A DNA stretch of 16,627 nucleotides from an uncultured Collinsella sp. (GTDB taxonomy: Bacteria > Actinomycetota > Coriobacteriia > Coriobacteriales > Coriobacteriaceae): the NCBI GenBank assembly GCA_900544225.1, contig UQUD01000043.1:1-16627 (forward strand), written 5' to 3'. This document shows, piece after piece, positions 1 through 7,281 of this stretch (its first letter is position 1; every line of letters starts with the position of its first letter). The notes under the pieces are model-generated. The model was not told the origin of the DNA. It made no database searches and saw nothing but the letters and a program-made list of their open reading frames with translations. Both the position numbers and the translations under genes were made by a program.

Positions 1-293
1 TCGCGCCTGCCGCACCGGAGCCCGCCGCGCAGACACCTGCCGCCGCACCGGAGCCCAAGGGCACCGAGGTGACCGCTCCCATGGTCGGCGTTTTCTATGC
101 TGCCCCGGCGCCGGGCGACGAGCCGTTTGTGCACGTGGGCTCTAAGGTCAAGGCCGGCGAGACCCTCTGCATCATCGAGGCCATGAAGGTTCTCAACGAG
201 GTGACGGCCGAGGCAGACGGCGAGGTGCTCGAGATCTGCGTGGCCGACGGCGACCTCGTGGAGTTTGGCAGCTGCCTCATGAGGATCGGATAG
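1..293 (+). CDS. accB: Biotin carboxyl carrier protein of acetyl-CoA carboxylase, C-terminal part (partial)
   Basis: The reading frame is open from the window edge (first full codon at base 3) and ends with TAG at 291-293. About 20 visible residues form an Ala/Pro/Glu-rich linker. A biotinyl domain of about 74 residues follows, with the biotin-accepting lysine in EAMKVLNE. The family consensus is EAMKMMNE, so the lysine context is normal. The protein carries biotin between the biotin carboxylase (AccC) and the carboxyltransferase (fused AccDA), both encoded just downstream. A GTG at 69 lies inside the coding region and is not the start; the true start is upstream of the window. fabZ follows within about 10 bases, so the two are surely cotranscribed. 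Confidence 0.95.
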   Translation, partial: APAAPEPAAQTPAAAPEPKGTEVTAPMVGVFYAAPAPGDEPFVHVGSKVKAGETLCIIEAMKVLNEVTAEADGEVLEICVADGDLVEFGSCLMRIG

Positions 294-302
294 GTGATGT
301 CC

Positions 303-725
303 ATGAACAAAGAAGAGCTCAAGAAGCTGTTGCCGCATCGCGAGCCGATGCTTTTGCTCGACGAGGCCGAGCTGGTGGGCGACGAGGCCCACGGCAAGAT
401 CACGATCACGGGCGACGAGTACTTTTTGCAGGGGCATTTTCCGGGAAACCCGGTGGTCCCCGGCGTGATTCAGTGCGAGATGCTCGCCCAAAACTGTTGC
501 GTGCTGCTGATGGGCGACGAGGAGGCGCGCGGCGCGACGCCGTTCTACACGAGTCTGGACAAGGTGCGCTTTAAGCGTCCGGTGCGCCCGGGCGACACGG
601 TTGATCTGGTGTGCACCATCACGCGTGCGCGCGGGCCGTTCCGCTTTGCGACGGGTACTGCGAGCGTCAACGGTGAGGTTTGCTGCCGCGCCGATATGTC
701 TTTTGCACTCATGCACGAAAGTTAA
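303..725 (+). CDS. fabZ: 3-hydroxyacyl-ACP dehydratase FabZ
   Basis: This hot-dog-fold dehydratase of type II fatty-acid synthesis removes water from 3-hydroxyacyl-ACP to give trans-2-enoyl-ACP. The N-terminus LPHREPMLLLDE and the active-site stretch HFPGNPVVPGVIQCEMLAQ are diagnostic. His45 and Glu59 are the expected catalytic pair. The length of 140 residues is normal for FabZ. Start choice: GTG 294, ATG 297 and ATG 303 are all in frame. I prefer ATG 303 because TAGGTGAT at 291-298 is a good Shine-Dalgarno sequence for it and it gives the usual short FabZ N-terminus. The order accB-fabZ-accC-accD-accA is the one known from streptococcal and clostridial fab clusters. FabA is unlikely from the length and motif spacing. 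Confidence 0.94.
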   Translation: MNKEELKKLLPHREPMLLLDEAELVGDEAHGKITITGDEYFLQGHFPGNPVVPGVIQCEMLAQNCCVLLMGDEEARGATPFYTSLDKVRFKRPVRPGDTVDLVCTITRARGPFRFATGTASVNGEVCCRADMSFALMHES

Positions 726-735
726 GGAAGGCTTC

Positions 736-2079
736 ATGTTCGACAAAGTGCTCATCGCCAACCGCGGAGAAGTCGCGGTCCGTGTTATCCGCGCGTGCCG
801 CGATATGGGCATCAAGACCGTCGCCGTTTATTCCACGGCCGATGCGGACGCGCTGCACGTGCAGCTTGCCGACGAGGCGTATTGCATCGGCGGCCCGCGT
901 CTTGCCGAGAGCTACCTCAACGACGATGCTGTGCTCACCTGTGCCGTGAAGTCGGGAGCAAAGGCGATCCATCCCGGCTATGGCTTCTTTTCCGAGAAGG
1001 CGAGCTTCGTGCGCGACTGCGACAAGTATGGCCTGACGTTTGTCGGTCCTTCGGCCAAGGTGATCGACAGAATGGGCGACAAGGACGCCGCACGTCGAAC
1101 GGCTGCCGCGGCGGGCGTGCCCATCGTGCCGGGTTGCGATCTGCTCAAAAGTCCCGAGGAGGCGACGGCCGAGGCCGAGCGCATTGGCTGCCCCGTGCTT
1201 ATTAAGGCGCGTGCCGGCGGTGGCGGCCGCGGCATTCGCAAGGTCGAGCGCGTGGAAGATGCGGCAAAGGCGTTTATCGAGGCGCGTGCCGAGGGCGAGG
1301 CCGTTTTTGGCGACGGCGAGTGCTACATGGAGAAGTTCGTCGCGCCGGCGCACCATGTTGAGGTGCAGATTATGGCCGATAAGCAGGGCCATGTGTTTTC
1401 GCTCGGCGAGCGCGAGTGCTCGGTGCAGCGCCGCAACCAAAAGCTGATCGAGGAGAGCCCCGCGCCGTGCCTCGACGGACACGATGACATTCGTGCTCGC
1501 ATGCACAAAGCCGCGCGCGACCTGGCTCGTGCCGTCGGCTACGAAGGAGCCGGTACTATCGAGTTCCTGTATTCGGACGACGGCAATTTCTACTTTATGG
1601 AAATGAACACGCGCTTGCAGGTGGAGCATCCGGTTACGGAGTTTGTGACCGATACCGACTTGGTCAAGTGGCAGCTGCGCGTGGCAGCCGGCCAGCCTCT
1701 GCCCTTTGAGCAGGAGGACATGCCAGTCCGCAACCACGCCATGGAGTGCCGCATCAATGCCGAAACGCCGGACTTTCTGCCGTCATGCGGAACGATCACC
1801 GCGTTGCGTGTGCCGGGTGGTCCGCGCGTGCGCTGGGATTCCGCCATGTTTACCGGCGCGAAAGTCCCGCCGTACTACGATTCCATGCTCGGCAAGCTCA
1901 TCGTGTGTGCGCCCACGCGCGACGGCGCCATTCGCAAGATGCGCTCGGCCCTGGGCGAGCTCGTGATTGAGGGCGTGAGCGAAAACAGCGAGCTTCAGCT
2001 CGACGTGCTGGCAAACGACGAGTTCTTGTCGGGCATGTATCACACCGATCTGATGGGGCATCTCTATGCTGATGAATAG
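736..2079 (+). CDS. accC: Biotin carboxylase subunit of acetyl-CoA carboxylase
   Basis: The 447-residue protein is a full-length biotin carboxylase, which carboxylates biotin on AccB using ATP and bicarbonate. Visible marks in order are the N-terminal IANRGEVAVRVIRACR, HPGYGFFSE (about 79-87; usually HPGYGFLSE), Lys157 and the glycine-rich ATP loop GGGGRG (161-166), ERECSVQRR (225-233) and EMNTRLQVEHPVTE (289-302), which holds catalytic and Mg-binding residues. ATG 736 has AAGGAAG at 724-730 as ribosome-binding site, starting at the fabZ stop. The same frame is open further upstream, but that stretch lies over fabZ and does not look like biotin carboxylase. The 3' end overlaps the next gene by 14 bases, which suggests translational coupling. 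Confidence 0.97.
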   Translation: MFDKVLIANRGEVAVRVIRACRDMGIKTVAVYSTADADALHVQLADEAYCIGGPRLAESYLNDDAVLTCAVKSGAKAIHPGYGFFSEKASFVRDCDKYGLTFVGPSAKVIDRMGDKDAARRTAAAAGVPIVPGCDLLKSPEEATAEAERIGCPVLIKARAGGGGRGIRKVERVEDAAKAFIEARAEGEAVFGDGECYMEKFVAPAHHVEVQIMADKQGHVFSLGERECSVQRRNQKLIEESPAPCLDGHDDIRARMHKAARDLARAVGYEGAGTIEFLYSDDGNFYFMEMNTRLQVEHPVTEFVTDTDLVKWQLRVAAGQPLPFEQEDMPVRNHAMECRINAETPDFLPSCGTITALRVPGGPRVRWDSAMFTGAKVPPYYDSMLGKLIVCAPTRDGAIRKMRSALGELVIEGVSENSELQLDVLANDEFLSGMYHTDLMGHLYADE

Positions 2080-3790
2080 AAAAGCGAAGACGGTCAACGT
2101 CCTCGAGGGGCCGATGACCGAGTCGTGCGCCGAGTTTCCCGCGCGCCACGTGTTTATCAAGTGCCCGGAGTGCCGCCGCGTAATCGATGAGGCACGCCTG
2201 CACGACAACCTCGAGGTCTGCCCTCGTTGCGGCAAACACTTTCGCGTGAGCGGTCGCGCGCGCATGCGCATGACGGTCGACGAGGGCGCGTTTGAGGAAT
2301 GGGATGCTAATCTGGCGTCGGAGGATTTCCTCTTGTTTCCCGGCTATGCCGACAAGCTCAAGAGCGTGAGCGAGCGTTCGGGCGAGCGCGATGCCGTTGT
2401 GTGCGGCAGGGGCAAAATCTGCGGTTGCGATACCGCGCTCTTCTTTATGGATGCCATCTTTATGATGGGCTCGATGGGCTCCGTGGTGGGCGAGAAGATC
2501 TGCCGCACATTTGAGCGTGCGACCGAGCTGGGACTGCCGGTCGTTGGCTTTACCGTATCGGGTGGCGCCCGCATGCAGGAGGGCGTGACGTCGCTTATTC
2601 AGATGGCCAAAATCTCTGCGGCGGTTAGGCGCCATAGCGAGGCGGGCGGCCTGTATATCACGGTGCTCACTGACCCCACGACCGGAGGCGTAACCGCGAG
2701 CTTTGCCATGGAGGGCGATATTATCCTGGCCGAGCCCGATGCCCTGACGGCATTTGCCGGCCCGCGCGTGATCGAGCAGAACATGCACAAGCGCCTGCCC
2801 AAGGGATTCCAGCGCTCCGAGTTTTTGCTGGAGCACGGCTTTTGCGATGCCGTTGTTCCGCGTGGCGAGATTGCGCTCACGGTAGGCGAGCTGCTGGCGC
2901 TGCACGAAGGGCACGCGCCCGGCCTGGGGGCACCGCATGAGATCGTGCATACGGGTCGCCGCGGCAAAAAGCTGGGACACTTGTTCAAGCGCTCGGCCGC
3001 ACCAAAAACCGCGCTCGAGATTGTCAAGCAGACCCGCTCGGCAGATCGCGCCACGGCAGGCGAGATGATCTCGCTGGGCCTGGATGGATTTGTGGAGCTG
3101 CACGGCGACCGCTACTTTGGCGACGACGCCGCTGTGGTGGGTGGCATTGGCTGGAAAGATGGACGCCCCGTAACGGTCATCGCCATCGAGCGCGGCACCA
3201 CGACCAAAGAGCGCATGCGTCGCAACTTTGGTATGGCACATCCCGAGGGCTACCGCAAAGCGCGTCGCCTGATGCGCCAGGCCGAAAAGTTTGGTCGACC
3301 GGTTCTGTGCCTGGTCGATACTTCGGGCGCGTTTTGCGGCATCGGTGCCGAGGAGCGCGGCCAGGGCGAGGCGATTGCCCAGAATCTCATGGAGATGAGC
3401 GGCCTTAAGACGCCGATTGTCTCGGTGGTAACAGGCGAGGGCGGCTCTGGCGGCGCGCTGGCGCTGTCCGTGGCCGACCGCATCCTGATGCTCTCGAGCT
3501 CGGCCTATTCGGTCGTGAGCCCCGAGGCCTGTGCGTCGATTCTGTGGAAGGATACCGAGCGCGCGAATGAGGCCGCCGAGGCGCTTAAGCTCACGGCTCC
3601 CGATCTGTTGGCGCTCGGCATCATCGACGGCATTGTTGACGATAGGGGTCTGTCGCATGAGGAGATCGCCGGCGCCGTCATGTCCTCGGCATTTGATGCC
3701 TTCGATACGCTTGGGCGGCTCGACGACGCGACCCTCACAAACCTCCGCTACGAAAAGTACCGCGCAATCGGTCAGTATCGCACGATGTGA
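2066..3790 (+). CDS. accDA: Fused acetyl-CoA carboxylase carboxyltransferase, AccD (beta) + AccA (alpha)
   Basis: One 574-residue frame holds both carboxyltransferase subunits. Residues ~30-285 match AccD: a four-cysteine zinc ribbon (Cys33, 36, 52, 55), then SGGARMQEGVTSLIQMAKIS. Residues ~290-574 match AccA: VELHGDRYFGDDAAVVGGIG, RNFGMAHPEGY (~385), DTSGAFCGIGAEERGQGEAI (~417; the usual form is DTPGAYPG), GEGGSGGALAL (~457) and SPEACASILWKD. The enzyme transfers the carboxyl group from carboxybiotin to acetyl-CoA. No stop or frameshift separates the halves. ATG 2066 overlaps accC; ATG 2072 and ATG 2114 (after GAGGGG) are in-frame alternatives. The stop TGA at 3788-3790 lies inside a TGTGACA palindrome, so the extreme C-terminus may have been shaped by that repeat. 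Confidence 0.95.
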   Translation: MLMNRKAKTVNVLEGPMTESCAEFPARHVFIKCPECRRVIDEARLHDNLEVCPRCGKHFRVSGRARMRMTVDEGAFEEWDANLASEDFLLFPGYADKLKSVSERSGERDAVVCGRGKICGCDTALFFMDAIFMMGSMGSVVGEKICRTFERATELGLPVVGFTVSGGARMQEGVTSLIQMAKISAAVRRHSEAGGLYITVLTDPTTGGVTASFAMEGDIILAEPDALTAFAGPRVIEQNMHKRLPKGFQRSEFLLEHGFCDAVVPRGEIALTVGELLALHEGHAPGLGAPHEIVHTGRRGKKLGHLFKRSAAPKTALEIVKQTRSADRATAGEMISLGLDGFVELHGDRYFGDDAAVVGGIGWKDGRPVTVIAIERGTTTKERMRRNFGMAHPEGYRKARRLMRQAEKFGRPVLCLVDTSGAFCGIGAEERGQGEAIAQNLMEMSGLKTPIVSVVTGEGGSGGALALSVADRILMLSSSAYSVVSPEACASILWKDTERANEAAEALKLTAPDLLALGIIDGIVDDRGLSHEEIAGAVMSSAFDAFDTLGRLDDATLTNLRYEKYRAIGQYRTM

Positions 3791-3838
3791 CAAAGGGACA
3801 GTCCGCATGTCACATTGGGAAAGGGTTCCTGTGTCACA
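3786..3838. repeat. TGTGACA-type intergenic palindrome, left of the EIIC gene
   Basis: TGTGACA (3786-3792) and TGTCACA (3808-3814) are a perfect 7-bp inverted pair around a 15-base loop containing GGGACAGTCC. A further TGTCACA lies at 3832-3838. The accDA stop codon and two possible starts of the next gene fall inside it. A relative lies at 5049-5079. Confidence 0.75.
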
Positions 3839-5045
3839 AGTTTCTAACACCTCGTTTACAACGATGGTCTCATCAAACGCCATGGCCGTGGTGGACTATC
3901 TGTCCAAAAGCATGATGTCGGCGTTGCCGTTTATTGTCTGCGCGGCGTTGTTCCGCACCGTCGCCGTCATTATGGGCGAAGGCATGCTGGGCCTATGGTC
4001 TGCCGATTCCGAAATCTATCGCCTGTTCTACAGTTGGCTCTATAACGCCGGTTACTACTTTTTGCCCATTTATCTTGGTTGGGCGGCCGCCCGCCAGCTC
4101 GGTTGCTCGGAGCAGCTGGGCATGATGCTGGGCGGCGTATTGATTGCGCCCGATCTGCTTAAGCTCGTCGATGCCGCATCGACGACGGGGACATCGATGA
4201 CTTCCGTGTATGGCCTGCTTCCCGCGCCGGTCAACGATTACACGACGACTGTTATTCCGGTTCTCATCTCGGTACCCGTGCTTTGGCAAGTGGAGTGTTT
4301 CTTTCAGCGCGTTATCCCTAAGGCCGTGGCGTTTTCGTTTGTTCCGTTTGCGACCATGCTTGTCATGGTTCCGGTTTCGCTGTGTATCACGGCGCCGGCG
4401 GGCAGCTATCTGGGCATGCTGTTGGGCCAGCTTATGTTTATGCTTGGCAATTCCGGTGGCATCGTGTCGCTGCTCACGCTCATGGGGCTTGCCGCGGGCT
4501 GGGAGTTCCTTAAGATCGCGGGTGTCAGCAATGTTGTCCTATCGCTCGCCTATGCGCAGTTTATGAGTGTGGGGACGGATTCGTGCATTCTGATCGCTGC
4601 GACGATGGCAACGTTCGCCGTTTGGGGCATGCCCTTTGGCGCGTCGCTCCGCGTTGCGGATAAGGACGAGAAGGCGCTCATGCTGGGTTATTCGATCTCG
4701 GGTGTTCTTGGCGGCGTAAGCGAGCCGGCGCTGTACGGTTGCGGCTTTAAATATGGCAGGTGCCTGACGTGCATGGCCATTGGCGGCGCCGTCGGAGGCC
4801 TTGTTGCGGCCGTGGGCCACGTTACGGCCTATACCATCGGCATGACGAATGTCCTCATGGTCATTGGCTTTGCCACGGGCGGCATTTCGAACCTACTGTG
4901 GTGCTGTGTTGCCGGTGGCACGGCATTTGCGGTGTCTGCGGCGCTGAGCTACTGCTTTGGCGTGGTGCCGGCGAAGGGACAGGCGACGGGGAACGGAGCC
5001 GATTCGCCCGAAACGGTGGCGAGCGCTGCTGAAGTAAGCGCATAA
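3807..5045 (+). CDS. Orphan PTS EIIC-type membrane protein (glucose/beta-glucoside family)
   Basis: This very hydrophobic protein of about 412 residues has roughly ten membrane-spanning stretches and no EIIA or EIIB domain. Similarity to the EIIC domain of beta-glucoside PTS permeases is seen in the early ALPFIVCAALFRT helix, AGYYFLPIYLGWAAARQLG, LGGVLIAPDLL, TTVIPVLISV, VIPKAVAFSFVPF and especially GVSEPALYGCGFK, the EIIC signature G(I/V)(T/S)EPA(I/L)YG. The family motif near GMHWAL is replaced by AGVSNVVLSL, so canonical sugar binding is uncertain. ATG 3807 (AGGGA at 3794-3798) and GTG 3831 (GGGAAAGGG at 3817-3825) both start inside the palindromic repeat; ATG 3864 is the first start outside it but lacks a good ribosome-binding site. 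No other PTS gene is nearby; the substrate is unknown. Confidence 0.8.
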   Translation: MSHWERVPVSQVSNTSFTTMVSSNAMAVVDYLSKSMMSALPFIVCAALFRTVAVIMGEGMLGLWSADSEIYRLFYSWLYNAGYYFLPIYLGWAAARQLGCSEQLGMMLGGVLIAPDLLKLVDAASTTGTSMTSVYGLLPAPVNDYTTTVIPVLISVPVLWQVECFFQRVIPKAVAFSFVPFATMLVMVPVSLCITAPAGSYLGMLLGQLMFMLGNSGGIVSLLTLMGLAAGWEFLKIAGVSNVVLSLAYAQFMSVGTDSCILIAATMATFAVWGMPFGASLRVADKDEKALMLGYSISGVLGGVSEPALYGCGFKYGRCLTCMAIGGAVGGLVAAVGHVTAYTIGMTNVLMVIGFATGGISNLLWCCVAGGTAFAVSAALSYCFGVVPAKGQATGNGADSPETVASAAEVSA

Positions 5046-5048
5046 ACC

Positions 5049-5079
5049 TGTGCGACAAAAGGACGATTCCTTTGTCACA
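5049..5079. repeat. TGTGACA-type intergenic palindrome, right of the EIIC gene
   Basis: TGTGCGACAAAAGGA is followed by CGAT and then TCCTTTGTCACA. The arms are inverted, apart from a CG insertion and one extra A on the left. The half-sites match the 3786-3838 element, and the central GGAC...TCC is also shared. It lies between the EIIC stop and its terminator. Confidence 0.7.
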
Positions 5080-5083
5080 TTCC

Positions 5084-5116
5084 AAGGCCGTGGCCCGTGT
5101 GGGCTGCGGCCTTTTT
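5084..5116 (+). terminator. Rho-independent terminator after the EIIC gene
   Basis: Stem AAGGCCG (5084-5090) pairs with CGGCCTT (5107-5113). The inner GCCC (5093-5096) pairs with GGGC (5101-5104). A run of five T follows within and after the stem (5112-5116). Confidence 0.9.
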
Positions 5117-5121
5117 GTATC

Positions 5122-5148
5122 TTGAGGACAAAGTGGCTACACTACAAT
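5122..5148 (+). promoter_or_regulatory. Possible promoter of the cation efflux gene
   Basis: TTGAGG (5122-5127) and TACAAT (5143-5148) are reasonable -35/-10 hexamers just after the terminator. The 15-base spacer is shorter than the preferred 17, so this is tentative. Confidence 0.35.
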
Positions 5149-5189
5149 CCGTTTGAGCAATAGATATATAGGTAGTACCGTGGGGGCGG

Positions 5190-6350
5190 ATGCAGATGGT
5201 CGAGTGGATAGTTAAGCGCGCGCAGGGCGATCGTGCGCGTGTGGGCACGTTAGCGGGCATGGTGTGTATTGTCGCCAATGTTGCGCTTTGTGCTGCGAAG
5301 GGCGCCATCGGTGTGATTTCGGGATCGGTTTCGATCGTGGCGGATGCCATGAACAACCTGTCCGATGCCAGCTCGAATATCGTGAGCGTGCTGGGCTTTA
5401 AGCTGGCGAGCAAGCCGGCCGACCCCGAGCATCCTTACGGCCACGGTCGCTACGAGTATCTCTCGGGTCTGGTCGTGGCGGCCCTCGTGCTGCTGATTGG
5501 CGTTGAGCTGGTGAAGTCCTCGGTCGAGCGCGTCATTCACCCCGAACCTGTCGAGTTCTCGCTTGCCCTGGTGGCAGTTCTCGTGCTCTCGATGGTCGTT
5601 AAGCTGTGGATGGCGGCCCTCAACCAAAAGCTCGGCGACCGTATCGAGTCCGAGACACTGCATGCGACTGCCCAGGATTCCAAGAACGATGTCCTGGCCA
5701 CGGGCGCTGTGCTGGCGTGCGCAATTGTTTCGCAGGTGACGCACATCAATCTTGACGCATGGGTCGGCCTTGCCGTTGGCGCCTATATTGGCTGGAGCGG
5801 TTTTGAACTCATCCAGGATACGGTGAGCCCTCTTTTGGGTCAGTCGCCCGATCCTAAGCTGGTCAAGCACATTCGAGACAAGATCATGAGCTATCCCGGC
5901 GTTTTGGGCGTTCACGATCTGATGGTTCATGACTACGGCCCGGGCAGGAAATTCGCAAGCGCTCACGCCGAGATGGCAGCCGAGGCCAGCCCGCTGGAAA
6001 GTCACGACACGCTCGATAACATCGAGCAGGCGTTTAGGAACGAAGACGGCATGATTGTCACGCTCCATTACGACCCCATCGTGACCGACGATCCAAAGGT
6101 GGCGAGCATGCGTTTACGCATTAACGCCATGGCCCAACAGATCGATAGCCGCCTTTCGATTCACGATCTGCGCTGTGTGCCGGGTCCCACGCACACCAAC
6201 GTGATCTTTGACTGCGTGCGTCCCTCGGATCTGCAGATGAGTGCCGAAGACTTGAAGCACACGCTGGCACAACGGGTCGAATCGGAATATCCCAAGTCGA
6301 TTGCCAAGATTACGATCGACGAAGACTACGTAGGGCATACCCACGAGTAG
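5190..6350 (+). CDS. Cation diffusion facilitator family metal efflux protein, possibly manganese-type
   Basis: The 386-residue protein has the two-part CDF layout: about six membrane helices in the first ~215 residues and a soluble C-terminal domain. Helix 2 carries ADAMNNLSDASSN, followed by HPYGHGRYEY (81-90) and LHATAQDSKND (158-167). Aligned by eye to FieF, the intramembrane site would be Asn55, Asp59, His159 and Asp163. Zinc/iron CDFs usually have Asp or His at the first position; Asn-Asp/His-Asp is described for streptococcal MntE, so Mn export is a plausible guess. CDF proteins exchange metal for protons. The soluble domain is longer than in FieF and ends VGHTHE. ATG 5190 and ATG 5196 are both possible; GGGGGCGG at 5182-5189 fits 5196 slightly better. 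It stands alone after a terminator. Confidence 0.9.
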   Translation: MQMVEWIVKRAQGDRARVGTLAGMVCIVANVALCAAKGAIGVISGSVSIVADAMNNLSDASSNIVSVLGFKLASKPADPEHPYGHGRYEYLSGLVVAALVLLIGVELVKSSVERVIHPEPVEFSLALVAVLVLSMVVKLWMAALNQKLGDRIESETLHATAQDSKNDVLATGAVLACAIVSQVTHINLDAWVGLAVGAYIGWSGFELIQDTVSPLLGQSPDPKLVKHIRDKIMSYPGVLGVHDLMVHDYGPGRKFASAHAEMAAEASPLESHDTLDNIEQAFRNEDGMIVTLHYDPIVTDDPKVASMRLRINAMAQQIDSRLSIHDLRCVPGPTHTNVIFDCVRPSDLQMSAEDLKHTLAQRVESEYPKSIAKITIDEDYVGHTHE

Positions 6351-6389
6351 GGCTGTGCCGGCAAAGCAAGTTATACAGAAGGGGAGACT

Positions 6390-7016
6390 ATGAAGAAGCT
6401 GTATCTGCTCCGCCACGGCCAGACGGAATTCAACGTCAAAAAGCTCGTCCAGGGACGCTGCGATTCACCGCTCACCAATTTGGGTCGTCAACAGGCACAG
6501 ACAGCCGCCGCATGGCTCAAGGTCCATGGCGTCGTCCCCGACAAAGTAGTCTCATCACCCTTAGGCCGAGCCATGGACACGGCAAGTCTCGTCGCATGCG
6601 AACTCCTCGGTCCGGATGCAGCAGTCGAGCCCTGCGAAGGCATCATCGAGCGCTGCTACGGAACCTTTGAGGAAGGTCCCCACGACGCATTGCCTACCGA
6701 CGTATGGGATCCGGGCGAGGACCTGGTCCCCTTCGGAGGAGAAGGAAGCCGCGCGCTGCAAGAGCGCATGGTAGACACCCTCACCAATCTCATGGGCGCC
6801 GAGGGCATCGAAACCCTTCTAGCAGTAAGCCACGGCAGCGCCAGCCGCCAATTCATCAAGGCTGCAGCCCCAGAGGGCTTCGAGCTCCCAGCAAAACTCC
6901 CCAACTGCGCCATCATGATCTTCGATTTCGATGAGCAAAAGCCACAAGCAGAAGGCGAACCTCATCAATGTAAGTTCACCCTCCAGCAAATAGTGGACCC
7001 CCAACAAAGTAATTAG
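6390..7016 (+). CDS. Histidine phosphatase family protein (phosphoglycerate-mutase-like)
   Basis: The 208-residue protein begins KKLYLLRHGQTEFN, where RHG holds the phosphorylated histidine (His9). It also has SSPLGRAMDTASL, GIIERCYGTFEEG and a second catalytic histidine in AVSHGS. This is the branch of the superfamily that includes GpmB/CobC-like phosphatases. The actual substrate cannot be read from sequence, and a true glycolytic mutase (GpmA, ~250 residues) is unlikely. ATG 6390 has GAAGGGGAG about 7 bases upstream. The gene lies 39 bases after the CDF gene, so the two may share a transcript. Synonymous positions carry more A and T (gca, cca, cta, tca) than its neighbours, most visibly in the second half. 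It ends 32 bases before the foldback. Confidence 0.88.
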   Translation: MKKLYLLRHGQTEFNVKKLVQGRCDSPLTNLGRQQAQTAAAWLKVHGVVPDKVVSSPLGRAMDTASLVACELLGPDAAVEPCEGIIERCYGTFEEGPHDALPTDVWDPGEDLVPFGGEGSRALQERMVDTLTNLMGAEGIETLLAVSHGSASRQFIKAAAPEGFELPAKLPNCAIMIFDFDEQKPQAEGEPHQCKFTLQQIVDPQQSN

Positions 7017-7048
7017 CTGAGCGAGCAGAGTTAAGCAGACATCAACGT

Positions 7049-7206
7049 GTCGTCTCCCGAGCTTGGCAGAGGGGCGGCGAAATATATTAAGTTTGTCGCG
7101 AGTTCCGCACGCAAAGGAAAGCACTTAATGTGCTTTCCGTCTTGCGCAGGACTGTAGAGCAGCAAACTTAATATATTTCGCCGCCCCTCTGCCAAGCCCA
7201 GGCGAC
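7049..7206. repeat. Large foldback element with nested hairpin
   Basis: Bases 7061-7095 and 7163-7197 are perfect inverted copies over 35 bp. Beyond a few mismatches GTCG (7049-7052) pairs again with CGAC (7203-7206). The 67-base interior contains a second perfect hairpin, GGAAAGCAC (7116-7124) / GTGCTTTCC (7130-7138) around TTAAT. Weak complementarity joins the two, so the whole ~155 bases can fold as one long rod. There is no reading frame of note and no T-run to mark it as an ordinary terminator. It could be a MITE-like element, a processed hairpin RNA or a bidirectional transcription barrier. Confidence 0.9.
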
Positions 7207-7254
7207 TCCACGCACTTTACCTGCGTAAACAATGTGAGTGAAATATGAATCTCG

Positions 7255-7280
7255 ATGGATACGCCCGCAGCCGTGTATAC
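7255..7280 (+). promoter_or_regulatory. Shared 26-bp element, copy 1 (upstream of rplC)
   Basis: It differs at only two positions from 9120-9145. Both copies contain TGGAYA, then 14 bases, then TATAC. Here TATACT (7276-7281) is a good -10, but the 14-base spacing is too short for a normal -35. It is probably the promoter or a protein-binding site of the rplC unit. Confidence 0.55.
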
Positions 7281-7281
7281 T

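Noticed and set aside
294..725. FabA rather than FabZ
   Set aside because: FabA is longer (about 170 residues) and its active site differs. The protein lies inside an accB-fabZ-accC order.
601..735. Upstream extension of accC
   Set aside because: The frame is open, but the residues do not match biotin carboxylase and overlap fabZ; ATG 736 has a good ribosome-binding site.
3786..3814. TGTGA...TCACA as a CRP/FNR-type operator
   Set aside because: CRP sites have about six bases between the half-sites; here there are 19. The same words recur at 5049-5079 as a repeat family.
1898..3883. Long open frame of 661 codons on the minus strand
   Set aside because: It lies antisense to accC/accDA, has no recognisable domain, and is the kind of mirror frame that high-GC genes produce.
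7061..7197. Foldback as a simple intrinsic terminator
   Set aside because: The stem is far longer than usual, no T-run follows on either strand, and the outer loop is 67 bases.
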